Position numbers and translations under genes: made by a program | NCBI GenBank assembly: GCA_903831655.1 | Contig: CAIKYO010000314.1 | Span: 1 to 48,817, forward strand | Direction: 5' to 3' | DNA from: an uncultured Burkholderiales bacterium | GTDB lineage: Bacteria > Pseudomonadota > Gammaproteobacteria > Burkholderiales > Burkholderiaceae_C | DNA length: 48,817 bases | Shown: piece by piece, positions 36,920-45,966 of the stretch | Numbering within the stretch: the stretch's first letter is position 1 | Layout of the letters: each line of letters begins with the position of its first letter | The notes under the pieces: model-generated | Seen by the model: only the letters and a program-made list of their open reading frames with translations | The model's database searches: none | What the model was told of the DNA's origin: nothing

Positions 36920-38164
36920 TCAGCCGTAAACGGGAAATTGTCGAGTCAATTGGTGCACTTGTGCCCTGACCTTAGAGAGCGCTGCCTCATCCTCATGATG
37001 CTCAAGGACGTCTGCAATCAGGTGAGCAGTTTGTCTCGCCTCTTCTTCTTTAAAGCCACGAGTGGTCATCGCAGGTGTACCGATTCTGATACCCGAGGTG
37101 ACCATGGGTTTTTCGGGATCATTGGGGATTGCGTTTTTATTGATCGTGATGTGCGCTTGGCCAAGAACTTGTTCGGCGACTTTGCCAGTGATGCCCTTGC
37201 TCCTGAGGTCAACCAGCATGACGTGGCTTTGTGTGCCACCACTCACAATGCGAAGGCCTCGCTCGGTCAGGGTTTTGGCCATGATGTCTGCATTTTTGAG
37301 GACTTGTGCTTGGTAGATTTTGAATTCAGGGCTGAGCGCCTCTTTGAAGGCCACGGCTTTGGCCGCAATCACGTGCATCAATGGACCACCTTGGAGGCCG
37401 GGGAAGATGGCGCTGTTGATGGCTTTTTCGTGCTCGCTTTTCATCAAAATAATACCGCCGCGAGGACCTCTAAGGCTCTTGTGGGTGGTGGAGGTGACGA
37501 TGTCCGCATGGGGCACTGGGTTGGGGTACAGGCCAGCGGCAATGAGGCCCGCGTAGTGGGCCATGTCGACCAGAAAAATAGCTTCAACGTCACGGGCCAC
37601 TTTGGCCATGAATTCAAAGTCAATGTGCAAACTGTAGGCAGAGGCGCCTGCGATGATGAGCTTGGGTTTGCTCTCGTGAGCTTTTCTCTCAAAGGCTGGG
37701 TAATCAATGGCCTCATGTTCGTTGAGTCCATAACTCACGACGTTGAACCACTTGCCACTCATATTAAGCGCCATACCATGTGTCAAGTGACCGCCCTCAG
37801 CCAGGCTCATGCCCATGATGGTGTCTCCAGGCTTTAAAAAGGCCAAGAACACGGCCTCATTGGCAGATGCACCGCAATGGGGTTGGACGTTGGCGGCTTG
37901 AGCGCCAAAGATGGTTTTTACACGGTCAATGGCAAGTTGCTCAGCGATGTCAACAAATTCGCATCCACCATAGTAGCGTTTGCCGGGGTAGCCCTCTGCG
38001 TATTTGTTGGTGAGTTGCGAGCCTTGGGCTTGAAGGACTGCAGGTGAGGCGTAGTTCTCACTTGCAATGAGCTCGATGTGGTCTTCTTGGCGTTTGTTTT
38101 CTTGAACAATGGCGCTCCAAAGTTCTGGGTCGGTGTGTTCAATGGAAATTTGTCTTGAAAACAT
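36920..38164 (-). CDS. glyA: Serine hydroxymethyltransferase
   Basis: GlyA interconverts serine and glycine, charging tetrahydrofolate with a one-carbon unit. It has [58 protein letters not shown] and the PLP lysine in [13 protein letters not shown] (near residue 230). At 414 residues it is full length. It is the first gene of the long minus-strand run that continues through nrdR and the rib genes to tolA. A poorly defined intergenic stretch (38165-38441) lies upstream and should contain its promoter. Confidence 0.98.
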   Translation of the reverse strand: MFSRQISIEHTDPELWSAIVQENKRQEDHIELIASENYASPAVLQAQGSQLTNKYAEGYPGKRYYGGCEFVDIAEQLAIDRVKTIFGAQAANVQPHCGASANEAVFLAFLKPGDTIMGMSLAEGGHLTHGMALNMSGKWFNVVSYGLNEHEAIDYPAFERKAHESKPKLIIAGASAYSLHIDFEFMAKVARDVEAIFLVDMAHYAGLIAAGLYPNPVPHADIVTSTTHKSLRGPRGGIILMKSEHEKAINSAIFPGLQGGPLMHVIAAKAVAFKEALSPEFKIYQAQVLKNADIMAKTLTERGLRIVSGGTQSHVMLVDLRSKGITGKVAEQVLGQAHITINKNAIPNDPEKPMVTSGIRIGTPAMTTRGFKEEEARQTAHLIADVLEHHEDEAALSKVRAQVHQLTRQFPVYG

Positions 38165-38288
38165 GTTGTGTGTCCTAAGCGATAGAGAGGGGTTATCTTA
38201 AATTAGACCCAAGGGGCTTGGATGCGATGACTCGCAATGGGCTCAGACCTTTGGGTGACCAATTGAAGCTGCCCAGGCGAACGACAAA

Positions 38289-38408
38289 TCATTTCATGAA
38301 ACTGAAATGGTCCGCTTCCCAGTGGTTGATGTTGAGTTGGAAATGTGCTTTGAACTCAACAATGTCCACGTCAATGAGGATGTGGGTGACATACAGCTTC
38401 ACCCAAAC
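38289..38408 (-). pseudogene. Possible relic of a dihydrofolate-reductase-like gene
   Basis: A stop-bounded minus-strand fragment of about 40 codons contains KLYVTHILIDVD, which resembles the KLYLTHI-x3-VE segment of DHFR, followed 15 residues later by HWEA in roughly the place of the family's W-E. No start or upstream DHFR sequence is found in the frame. The plus strand over the same bases also has a 47-codon frame (38307-38450). It may be chance; a complete folA is present at 21639-22187. Confidence 0.22.
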
Positions 38409-38441
38409 TCATCTATCGCCAGTTGCGGCACATTGGAGAGT

Positions 38442-39308
38442 TTATCTTGATTCAGCCGTCTCTTCGTTAAAGGAGGTTAATTTTTGGGCTTTTTCCCATA
38501 AATTTTCAACCAATCCCCCTGTGGCTGCAGTGAGAGATGGGGGAGTTACCAATGTGGGTACTTTGACACCTTGAGCCACTTGTTTGAGTCGGGCTTGCTC
38601 AGCCAATACTTTGCTGGAGTAAACCCCGTCATCACTTGAACTGCTATCGCCAACGTACATGTGCAGCCCGCCCTCCAAGGAGCCAGCTTTGTCAATGTAG
38701 TCTTTCAAGATTTTGACACCCACACGCAAGTTGGAGACAGGGTCGAAAGCGGCCAAATTACCGCCAAATCCTTCGTATTTCTCAGAATGTACGCGGGTCA
38801 TGACTTGCATGAGTCCTTGGGCTCCGACATTGCTTTGTGCAAAGGGGTTGAAGCCAGATTCAATGGCCATGACTGCCAAAATTAAAGTGGGATCGAGTTG
38901 GTTTTTAGGCCCCAAATCGTAAGCCTCCTCCACCAAAGCACTGATGGGCTCGGGGGCGACGTGGTATTTTTTGCTGAGCCAATAAGCAATGTTCGCTTGT
39001 TGTTTTGGTAATTCTGACGGATCGGTGGCTGTGGCGCGATCAACCGCATCTGCATCGGTCAAGAGTCCCGTGTCATCGGCATGGCGTTGTTGCAACCAAT
39101 TGATGAGTTGGAGTTCTCCGTTTTCTCTCAATTCAGGTCTCAACACCATGACCATCGTCAGGCAAAAAACACCTAGCCCCAATAAAGCCAAGCCGCTGTG
39201 TGTGATGAAGAAAAAGCCTTCCGCCACATCTTGTGCAAAAGCGATGACAGCGAGATTGAATTGTCTGAGTGCGTTCAAGGCACTGGCTCTCGTTAAAAGA
39301 GTGGACAT
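38442..39308 (-). CDS. Lytic transglycosylase (SLT domain)
   Basis: This 288-residue protein has a hydrophobic segment near residues 32-54 (GFFFITHSGLALLGLGVFCLTMVMVL), consistent with a membrane anchor, then a soltype transglycosylase domain (about residues 130-235). The catalytic Glu is in LAVMAIESGFNPFAQSNVGAQGLMQVM, followed by GFGGNLAAFDPVSNLRVGVKIL and a Tyr-containing MYVGDSS. It probably cleaves peptidoglycan in the periplasm to give anhydromuropeptides. The family member (MltC/Slt-like) cannot be fixed. It stands alone on the minus strand, flanked by two gene-poor stretches. Confidence 0.88.
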   Translation of the reverse strand: MSTLLTRASALNALRQFNLAVIAFAQDVAEGFFFITHSGLALLGLGVFCLTMVMVLRPELRENGELQLINWLQQRHADDTGLLTDADAVDRATATDPSELPKQQANIAYWLSKKYHVAPEPISALVEEAYDLGPKNQLDPTLILAVMAIESGFNPFAQSNVGAQGLMQVMTRVHSEKYEGFGGNLAAFDPVSNLRVGVKILKDYIDKAGSLEGGLHMYVGDSSSSDDGVYSSKVLAEQARLKQVAQGVKVPTLVTPPSLTAATGGLVENLWEKAQKLTSFNEETAESR

Positions 39309-39934
39309 GTCTTTTAAACCTTACTCAACCGGTTGGATGGGTGAAATTGGAGGAAGAGAACTTCGTCTCCAAAGGATCTTTGCATCAATCTACCCGTCGG
39401 TGTTTTGCGCCATTCAAATAAGACAATGGACGTGAGATCGGGTGGAGTGAAGAGGCTAGCGTTATTGATATGAAATGCAAATAGAGATGAAGTCCCTATT
39501 TTAAAGGGGTTTGGACAAGAAATTCGCCATTTAAATCAAAAAAAGGAACTAAAGTATTAATCATAGAGGGTTTGATTTCACCAGACTGCGAGGTGACTCA
39601 CTTTTTTGGGGGGTGGTGGATGTGAATGAACCTTCAAATCGGCTTGCCAAGCTTGGATCCCTGCAAGTACCGGATTTCTCATTGTTGAGAAAAAGCACAG
39701 CTGCTCGATTGGGGATGGAGTGGTGGCTGGGGTGGGTGGGATGAGATTTGAGAGATGAGCACAAGGGCAAGAGGGGGGACCTTGTGGGTTGTTGTTTGCT
39801 GGGTTCGAATTGGTGAGCATATTGGGCTCAAAGTTCAAAACCTTCAAGAAAGCGTTCACAATATGGTTCTTTGCTACCAAAGGCCGAACCATTAAAGGCT
39901 TTTGGACTTTTATTTTTTAGAAGAAGAATTTCCA
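39309..39934. other. 626-base gene-poor stretch with hairpins
   Basis: No convincing protein is encoded. The longest frame (104 codons, minus strand, 39578-39892) is Pro/Asn-rich and has no family I recognise. Plus-strand features are a 7-bp hairpin CACAAGG/CCTTGTG (39760-39786), a G-rich run near 39606-39621, and the terminator-like hairpin at 39877-39918. The stretch must hold the promoters of the divergent transglycosylase and DUF349 genes; none is obvious by eye. Confidence 0.5.
39877..39918 (+). terminator. Terminator-like hairpin in front of the DUF349 gene
   Basis: CCAAAGGCC and GGCTTTTGG form a 9-bp stem with one G-U pair and an 11-base loop, followed by ACTTTTATTTTTT. It looks like a real intrinsic terminator on the plus strand, but the gene upstream of it points the other way. 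It therefore ends either an unannotated RNA from 39309-39876 or the leader of the DUF349 gene, which starts 16 bases later. Confidence 0.7.
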
Positions 39935-42900
39935 GTGATTGAACAAGACGCAGCCTCTAGCCACCTGAGCCCAAGCCAATTGGACGACTTAACTTTGGGT
40001 GCTTTCTCAGCCAGCACCTCCACAGAGCGAGCTCAACGGCTTCGCGCGTGGATAGATTCGAATCCCTCAATGGAGAAAATGCAAGAGGTGTTCAAGGAGA
40101 TGAGTGCTCGGGATAAGGGTGCGGCAAAGCCTTTGCGTGAAAAAATTGACGAACTGAAAAAACTAAGAACTCAAGAGGCGTTGACACAGGACTGGGCTGC
40201 CAAGGCCCAATTGATATTGAGTGCGGAGCATTTAAATTTGGTAGATGCTTTGGCATGGGTCAGAGATGCTGCAAAGGCAGGTGCTCCCCTATCCAAAGAG
40301 CCATTGGCTTTGTTCAAAGCTCAAATGGCTGAGAAAATCAAAAGGGTTGAAGACTTGGAGCACCGCTCACAGGTTCAACGCGAAGCTGCGGTGCTTCTCG
40401 CTCAGCGAATTGAGGTGCTTTCCACCAAACCATGGCAAGACGCTTTGGCTCAGCAACTCAGTCTAGAAAAAGATGTGAAGTTGTGGTTTGTGGAAAGAGA
40501 TCAAATCACCATTGATCCTTTGTGGCCTTCTGTAGACCCCAAACACTCACCGTTGATGCTCAACAGCGGACAACAGTTACAAGCGGTCTGGGACGCCTTT
40601 GACGCTGCATTGGCGCAAACGCAAAAGGCAGCTTTGGATCCCAATGAGGCACCACCTTTGGTGCCTGCTTGGGCAGAACAAATCAAAGCCACTCGAGCCG
40701 ACGCCTCTCCCCAAGGCAATCACTTGCCCAGACCCAAGGTGGACCCTGAACAAAAAGCAAAAGCCACAGAGGCAGTTCAGCGCTTTCTAAAAGTATTGGA
40801 GGCCGAGGTCGCTGAGGGACATGGCAAGGCAAGCGCATCAGCCGCACAGGATTTGAAGAATGCACTTCGCGAGAACGCTCGTTTGATCGACGAAAAACTT
40901 GAACACCACGCTCAAAGTGTATTGGCCGCAGCCAGTGAGTTGGAGGGTTGGCAACGTTGGCGAGCAGACCAAATCAGAGCGGAGTTGCTCTCCAAAGCCG
41001 AGGCTTTGTTCAAGCGTGTACCTGTCAAAACTCAAAGTTCTGCCCGAGTCACCAAAGTGACTCGCGCTGAGACCAAGAAAAAAATGATCACACCACAAGC
41101 CTCACCTGATGGGCTTGTGCAACCCGTGCCTGAGCTTTCAGGGCAATCTCATTCAGAGGTCTTGCACCCAGATGCACCTCAAGTGGTGTCCGTTGATGTG
41201 GCCTCAGCTCAGGCCCCAACTGGTCTTGAACACCCAAGCCATTCACAGCTTGAGCCTTTGAGTCATGTTGAAAATGTCACTCCTGCTGCAAATGTGGAAC
41301 ATCCAGAAGGTGTTGCGACTGCCGTAACTGAGGGCTCCCCGGTCCAAGAAATTCTCACACCTGTGACCCAGGAGATGACTTGGGTTCCAGTGGTGGGTGG
41401 GCGGAAAATGCAAGAGATTTTGCGTGACCTGCGCGAGCAGTGGAAGCAAACCGATCAGGGCGGTTTGCCCAATCATGCATTGTGGAAAAAGTTTGATCAA
41501 GCCTGCAACCGCGCATACAAAGTGGTTGAAGTTTGGCAAGAGAAAGTTAAAAAAGAAGGTGCAGAGCACAAAGCGCAACGCTTGGCTTTGATTGAAGAGG
41601 TCAAAGCCTTTGCCCAGACCAAAGCACAAGGACCTGATTGGAAGGGAGTCGCGCGCCAATTGCATCAATACTCCGAACGCTGGAGAGAGTCGGGGCATGT
41701 GAGCGAGAGAGTATTTGCAGAGTTGCAACCGATGTGGAAGGAGGCCATGCGCTTGGCCCACGAACCCATTGAGAAGGTTCAGGCCGCAAGCATTCAAAAA
41801 CGCCAAGCCATGATCGAAGAGGCAAAGGCCTTGGGTCAAGAGAGTCAACTTCGCATCGATGCGGTGAAAAATCTCCAACAGCGCTGGCAGCAAGAGTCTC
41901 AAAGTGTATTGCTCGACAGAAAGCAAGAACAAAAGCTTTGGGATTTGTTTAGAGAACCGATTGATGCTGCATTTAACCGCAAAACGCAGCAAAGGCAGCA
42001 AAACATGGCTGCCTTGAGTGCCCACGATGAGGCGGTTGTTCAGGCTTCTAAATTGCTTGAGGAGGCGGTGCGTCAAGAAGACGCCAAGTTGATCAAAGAA
42101 AGAATGCAAGCATTGGATGCGGCCTTGAGAGGACAAAGTGCTGCTCAATCGCAGGCCTTGAAAGATGCCCCATCTCAAGCTGAGCCTGAGATGGGTTCGC
42201 CAGCTCAAGCCCCCGAACAGATGGCTCCTCAAGGCCAATCCCAGACAGAGGTACCCCCCTCCACTGCCTCCGAGACCTTGGCTGCTGAGTCTTCCCCAGA
42301 GACTGCTCAAGCGGTATCTGAAGAGTCCGAAGATGGGCAAGTACAAAGTGAAAAGAGCTCACCAACTCCAGCCCCCAAAGCTCCCCCCAAGCCTGTGGTG
42401 GCTGTGAGAGGGGATGATAGACCGGGTCAAAAGCCAGGGCTCTCAGCGCCACCAGCACCAGGCAAGGATTCTCGTTCGGCCAAAGGTGGGTTCGCTCGTG
42501 GGCCCAAGGACAATGCGCCAGGTAGGGGGCGTCGAGAATTTGAAGGACAAGCAAGGCCATCTCGATTTGATGATGCACCCAGGGGACCCAGACTCTCTGA
42601 TGCCGCGTTCAGGATGCAACGCCACGCTTTGGAGTCGGCTGAGCAGACCCTTAGAAAGCTCTCTGCCATGGCCCACGGTGAGTCATTGATGCAGTTGATG
42701 CAGGCTTGGGAGCATCGTGACGCTGAGCGTGTACCTGCTTTAAAAGATTTGAGCTCCAAGCTCAGTCCCGCTGAGAGACAATTGATGGTTCAAAGCCTGC
42801 AAGTGACTCCCAAAGCACAAAGTCAAGCCTCGACATCCATTTTGAGACTTGAGATGGCCAGTGAGGTACCCACACCTGCGCAGTTTCTCTCAGACAGGCG

Positions 42901-43051
42901 CGCATTGCAGTTACAGCTTTTGACGCGTAGAAATGATCCCTCTCCACAGCAAACCTGGACACGAGACGTGGCTCAGGTGCTAGAGACCTCTTACGATGCA
43001 GGGCTGGCTCAAAGGCTTCAAAATACACTCAAAGTGCTCTTGAAAAAGTGA
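39935..43051 (+). CDS. Very long DUF349-domain protein
   Basis: The protein has about 1038 residues and is mostly helical and charged. DUF349-type repeats are visible, for example LREQWKQTDQGGLPNHALWKKFDQACNRAY and LHQYSERWRESGHVSERVFAELQPMWKEAM in the middle third, followed by LQQRWQQESQSVLLDRKQEQKLWDLFREPIDAAF. The region near residues 400-500 and 750-880 is Pro/Ala/Ser-rich and likely disordered. The function is unknown. I chose GTG at 39935 (MIEQDAAS) with AGAAGAAG upstream; the earlier TTG at 39902 lies inside the terminator-like hairpin and is unlikely. No neighbour suggests a role. Confidence 0.85.
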   Translation: MIEQDAASSHLSPSQLDDLTLGAFSASTSTERAQRLRAWIDSNPSMEKMQEVFKEMSARDKGAAKPLREKIDELKKLRTQEALTQDWAAKAQLILSAEHLNLVDALAWVRDAAKAGAPLSKEPLALFKAQMAEKIKRVEDLEHRSQVQREAAVLLAQRIEVLSTKPWQDALAQQLSLEKDVKLWFVERDQITIDPLWPSVDPKHSPLMLNSGQQLQAVWDAFDAALAQTQKAALDPNEAPPLVPAWAEQIKATRADASPQGNHLPRPKVDPEQKAKATEAVQRFLKVLEAEVAEGHGKASASAAQDLKNALRENARLIDEKLEHHAQSVLAAASELEGWQRWRADQIRAELLSKAEALFKRVPVKTQSSARVTKVTRAETKKKMITPQASPDGLVQPVPELSGQSHSEVLHPDAPQVVSVDVASAQAPTGLEHPSHSQLEPLSHVENVTPAANVEHPEGVATAVTEGSPVQEILTPVTQEMTWVPVVGGRKMQEILRDLREQWKQTDQGGLPNHALWKKFDQACNRAYKVVEVWQEKVKKEGAEHKAQRLALIEEVKAFAQTKAQGPDWKGVARQLHQYSERWRESGHVSERVFAELQPMWKEAMRLAHEPIEKVQAASIQKRQAMIEEAKALGQESQLRIDAVKNLQQRWQQESQSVLLDRKQEQKLWDLFREPIDAAFNRKTQQRQQNMAALSAHDEAVVQASKLLEEAVRQEDAKLIKERMQALDAALRGQSAAQSQALKDAPSQAEPEMGSPAQAPEQMAPQGQSQTEVPPSTASETLAAESSPETAQAVSEESEDGQVQSEKSSPTPAPKAPPKPVVAVRGDDRPGQKPGLSAPPAPGKDSRSAKGGFARGPKDNAPGRGRREFEGQARPSRFDDAPRGPRLSDAAFRMQRHALESAEQTLRKLSAMAHGESLMQLMQAWEHRDAERVPALKDLSSKLSPAERQLMVQSLQVTPKAQSQASTSILRLEMASEVPTPAQFLSDRRALQLQLLTRRNDPSPQQTWTRDVAQVLETSYDAGLAQRLQNTLKVLLKK

Positions 43052-43078
43052 GTCGATGAGGCGCGTGGTGGGCGTGGG

Positions 43079-43885
43079 CTAGATCTTGGTGTCTTGCCAA
43101 GTTGAGATGGACACTCTTTTGAGCTCCTCGCCCTCCAGTCGAAGCACTTGGGTGCGGGCGGGAGATGATTGAGCATCCCAATCACTTAACACCACTCTTT
43201 GGTGTGATGAGTCCAAGGACAAGTCATTGGGTTGGTGGGTGTGCCCATGAATGAGGCAATGACAGTTGTGTTTGCTGAGCCATTGCAAACAGGCCTCTGT
43301 GTCTAAATCGGGAAATGCGTTTGCACTGATCTTGATTTGCGCTTGAACCTCTTGACTTTTTGCGCGCATCTCTCGGGCACTTTGAGCCCTTTGCTCAATG
43401 GGTTGGGCCAAGAAGTTGGATATCCATTGCGGCGAACGCACCAAGGATCTGAAGCTTTGGTATTCACGGTCAGATAAACAAAGTTCATCCCCATGGCTCA
43501 ACAGGAACCGGTGTTTTTGGGTTTCAAGTACGCAAGGGTCGGCAAGCGCTTGAACTTTTGAGGATTTTAAAAAATCCTTTGAAATTAAAAAGTCTCTGTT
43601 TCCAGGTAAGAAATACAAGGCACAGGTTTGGGCTTTTTGCGCCAAGTGGAGAACACATTGACGCTCAAACTCAGCGCCATCAAGCTCCAACACATCATCT
43701 CCAATCCACACCTCAAAGAGGTCGCCCAAGATGAAGATGGCTTGTGCATGGGTGAGCCTTAAGTAGTCAAAAAAGGCCTGTGCTGTGAGGGGGTCATCGG
43801 CTTGCAAGTGCAAGTCGGAGATGAAGTCCACTGTCGCCCAAGCTCTAGCATCAATGACTTGAGCGGTGAGGGGGTGTGCGCTCAT
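43079..43885 (-). CDS. lpxH: UDP-2,3-diacylglucosamine diphosphatase LpxH
   Basis: LpxH hydrolyses UDP-diacylglucosamine to lipid X, the fourth step of lipid A synthesis, as a peripheral membrane metallophosphoesterase. Metal-binding motifs are in order: DFISDLHL, FILGDLFEVWIGDD, FLPGNRDFLI, LLSHGDELC and LIHGHTHQPN. At 268 residues it is slightly longer than E. coli LpxH, with extra N-terminal residues. It converges with the DUF349 gene, leaving 27 bases between stops, and follows a cyclophilin gene, an arrangement also seen in relatives. Confidence 0.95.
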   Translation of the reverse strand: MSAHPLTAQVIDARAWATVDFISDLHLQADDPLTAQAFFDYLRLTHAQAIFILGDLFEVWIGDDVLELDGAEFERQCVLHLAQKAQTCALYFLPGNRDFLISKDFLKSSKVQALADPCVLETQKHRFLLSHGDELCLSDREYQSFRSLVRSPQWISNFLAQPIEQRAQSAREMRAKSQEVQAQIKISANAFPDLDTEACLQWLSKHNCHCLIHGHTHQPNDLSLDSSHQRVVLSDWDAQSSPARTQVLRLEGEELKRVSISTWQDTKI

Positions 43886-43931
43886 GTGGGGCGTTGAGCT
43901 GTTGGGTGAATCAGTGGACCATCTGGGAGGA

Positions 43932-44573
43932 TTAGATCTGTGTGATTTTTTCGATCAGCACAGTCTCTTTGGGGACGTCGTCGTGAAACCCTTTGCGAGT
44001 CGTCGAAACCTTGTTGATGGCATCCACCACGCTTTGCCCCTCAGTGACTTTGCCAAACACTGCATAGCCCCAACCGCTGGGACTGGGTGAGGTGTGGTTC
44101 AAAAAAGCATTGTTGTGGGTGTTGATGAAGAACTGTGCGGTGGCAGAGTGAGGATCTGAGGTGCGAGCCATGGCGATGGTGTAGTGATCATTTCTGAGGC
44201 CATTGGCAGCTTCGTTTTGGATGGGGGAGCCAGATTTCACCTCCTTCATGTCAGCGGTGAAGCCACCCCCTTGAATCATGAAGCCTTCAATCACTCGGTG
44301 AAAAATAGTATTGGTGTAGTGGCCATCTTTGACGTATGAGAGAAAGTTGGTGACCGTCGCTGGAGCGAGTTCTGCGTCGAGTTCAAGGGTGATTACACCA
44401 AATTTGGCGACGTGAATTTGAACTTTGGGGTGAGCGCCAGCGGTGGCTGACTCTCCCTCGGTGTGTGAGTCGACTTCAGCACTTGATTGGGTCTCCAGCG
44501 CTTGCACTTCTTCAGGCTTTTTGTTGTTGGATTTAGGTGCAGATTTTTTAGAGGTTTTGGTTGCTTTGGTCAT
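43932..44573 (-). CDS. ppiB: Cyclophilin-type peptidyl-prolyl isomerase, cytoplasmic (PpiB-like)
   Basis: This catalyses cis-trans isomerisation at proline. The cyclophilin domain (about residues 50-213) has [17 protein letters not shown], the catalytic Arg in [28 protein letters not shown] and [12 protein letters not shown]. No signal peptide is present. Instead there is a ~48-residue Lys/Ser/Glu-rich N-terminal tail that is atypical of PpiB (~165 residues) and may be disordered. It follows the exported paralogue after only six bases, so the two are probably one operon. Confidence 0.92.
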   Translation of the reverse strand: MTKATKTSKKSAPKSNNKKPEEVQALETQSSAEVDSHTEGESATAGAHPKVQIHVAKFGVITLELDAELAPATVTNFLSYVKDGHYTNTIFHRVIEGFMIQGGGFTADMKEVKSGSPIQNEAANGLRNDHYTIAMARTSDPHSATAQFFINTHNNAFLNHTSPSPSGWGYAVFGKVTEGQSVVDAINKVSTTRKGFHDDVPKETVLIEKITQI

Positions 44574-44579
44574 ATTGAT

Positions 44580-45287
44580 TTATTTGATGATGCTTGCGGA
44601 TTGAATGAATACAAAAGATTTTGGAACATCGCTGGAAAAGGGGGGAGCCGATCCTGTGGGGACTGACTTGATGGCGTTTACGACCTCCATGCCAGATACA
44701 ACTTTACCGAAAACAGTGTACCCGAACAGTTTGGGGCTAGAGGTTAAGTTTTCTCGAGGAATATTGGTGTAAGTCTTGCCGTTGTAGGTAAAGCTTGGGA
44801 CAGGGTCACCGGGGGGCACAGGGATTGGATCCAAAAAGGGGTTGTCTTGCACATTGATGAAAAATTGTGCGGCTGCCGAATCGGGGTCTCCTGTTCGAGC
44901 CATGGCAACTGTTCCAACTGTGTTGTGGGGTCCACCCAAGGCAATCGCCGCTTGTCCTTCGTGTTTGATGGGGGGGGGGGTTTTTTTCTCAAACATACTT
45001 TTTGTGTACCCGCCACCTTGAATCATGAAGTTATTGATGACACGGTGAAAAATCGTTCCATCGTAGTGGTGTTCCCCCACGTATTGCAAAAAGTTGGCGA
45101 CTGTTTTGGGTGCGTACTCTGGGTACAACTCAATCACGATATCACCCATGTTGGTGCTGATCTTGACCTTTGGGTGCTCAGTAGAGGCGCTTTGCGACAA
45201 GGCCAAGCTGGTGTGGCCCACCAGGGCGAGGCTTGCGATCCACAAGAGCAGTTGGCGCCAACAAAATTTGGAGAATGTGTTTTGCAT
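44580..45287 (-). CDS. ppiA: Cyclophilin-type peptidyl-prolyl isomerase, exported (PpiA-like)
   Basis: An N-terminal signal peptide (QLLLWIASLALVGHTSLALS, cleavage around residue 31-33) indicates export to the periplasm. The cyclophilin domain has TIFHRVINNFMIQGGGY, VAMARTGDPDSAAAQFFINVQDN and FGYTVFGKVVSG. There is an insertion (about residues 160-185, PVPPGDPVPSFTYNGKTY) not found in the shorter paralogue. The frame passes through a run of seven A and eleven C encoding EKKTPPPI; a one-base change in it would truncate the protein. It is transcribed with ppiB. Confidence 0.92.
   Translation of the reverse strand: MQNTFSKFCWRQLLLWIASLALVGHTSLALSQSASTEHPKVKISTNMGDIVIELYPEYAPKTVANFLQYVGEHHYDGTIFHRVINNFMIQGGGYTKSMFEKKTPPPIKHEGQAAIALGGPHNTVGTVAMARTGDPDSAAAQFFINVQDNPFLDPIPVPPGDPVPSFTYNGKTYTNIPRENLTSSPKLFGYTVFGKVVSGMEVVNAIKSVPTGSAPPFSSDVPKSFVFIQSASIIK
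44970..44987 (-). repeat. Homopolymer tract G11-T7 inside ppiA
   Basis: Eleven G followed by seven T on the plus strand (A7-C11 in the coding direction). It lies about one third into the coding region, so slippage by one base would disrupt the cyclophilin domain. It is also a place where sequencing errors are expected. Confidence 0.9.
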
Positions 45288-45380
45288 ACGGGGTGAGTGA
45301 AGGGTAGGGGGGGGATTGAAAGTTTAAATCCATGGGCTTGGCTATTTTTTTAGCAAAGCAAAATACGGATGGCTTGTATT

Positions 45381-45923
45381 TTAGTGAATGCCCGTGGAGC
45401 TCAGGGTTGAGAACTGATTAATCACCCCTTCTATGGACTTGAGTTTAGAGGCGATAACTTTGGATTGTGGATCCAGTGTTTGTGCCTGGATGAGGGAGGC
45501 TTGCGAGAGCAGGAGAAACACAGACGCTAAATTCTCCTGCGCATTGACCAAATTGGGCGCGTCTTTGAGAGCCATCTCAAATGACGCTTTGGCATTAAGC
45601 AATTCGCCTTTTTTTACCCAAAGAATGCCCAAATTGTTGTGAGGCTCTGCAAGCTCGGGGTAGTCTTGGGTGAGCTGCAAATATATTTCAAAGGCTTGAT
45701 CAGAGGCTGCTTTTTTTTCGAGTAGATTGGCCATCCAAAATCTCATTTGAGGATCAAGTGGGTGGTCCTTTAAATAGTTCTGAACCAATTCAAAAGCTTC
45801 GTCGGACTTATCCTGGCGCAACAATTTCATGGCATCTTGGTGTGGGCCGGCAAAGGCCATTGAACCCAAGACCATGCAGCCCATGAGATTGAGGTATAGC
45901 CAAATTTTCAAAAGTCTGATCAT
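45381..45923 (-). CDS. TPR-repeat exported protein
   Basis: The protein of about 180 residues has a hydrophobic N-terminal signal (IWLYLNLMGCMVLGSMAFA), then tetratricopeptide-like helices: DAMKLLRQDKSDEAFELVQNYLKDHP, FEIYLQLTQDYPELAEPHNNLGILWVKKGELLNAKASFEMALKDAPNLVNAQENLASVFLLLS. The last part is a Ser/Gln-rich tail. The start ATG 45923 is favoured over a TTG at 45953; neither has a clear ribosome-binding site. It is probably periplasmic and lies divergent from cysS. Confidence 0.8.
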   Translation of the reverse strand: MIRLLKIWLYLNLMGCMVLGSMAFAGPHQDAMKLLRQDKSDEAFELVQNYLKDHPLDPQMRFWMANLLEKKAASDQAFEIYLQLTQDYPELAEPHNNLGILWVKKGELLNAKASFEMALKDAPNLVNAQENLASVFLLLSQASLIQAQTLDPQSKVIASKLKSIEGVINQFSTLSSTGIH

Positions 45924-45966
45924 GGTGTTATGGGGCAGGTTTGGGCAATACAAAAGGAGGGTTAAA

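Noticed and set aside
39781-39830. GGGTTCGAATTGG resembling a tRNA/tmRNA T-loop
   Set aside because: No acceptor stem, anticodon arm or matching five-base T-stem can be folded around it.
39578-39892. 104-codon minus-strand frame in the gene-poor stretch
   Set aside because: Pro/Asn-rich composition comes from G-rich DNA on the other strand; no family likeness, and it covers the terminator-like hairpin.
41243-42346. 367-codon frame antisense to the DUF349 gene
   Set aside because: Leu/Ser-rich shadow of a biased coding strand with no recognisable domain; the plus-strand protein is clearly real.
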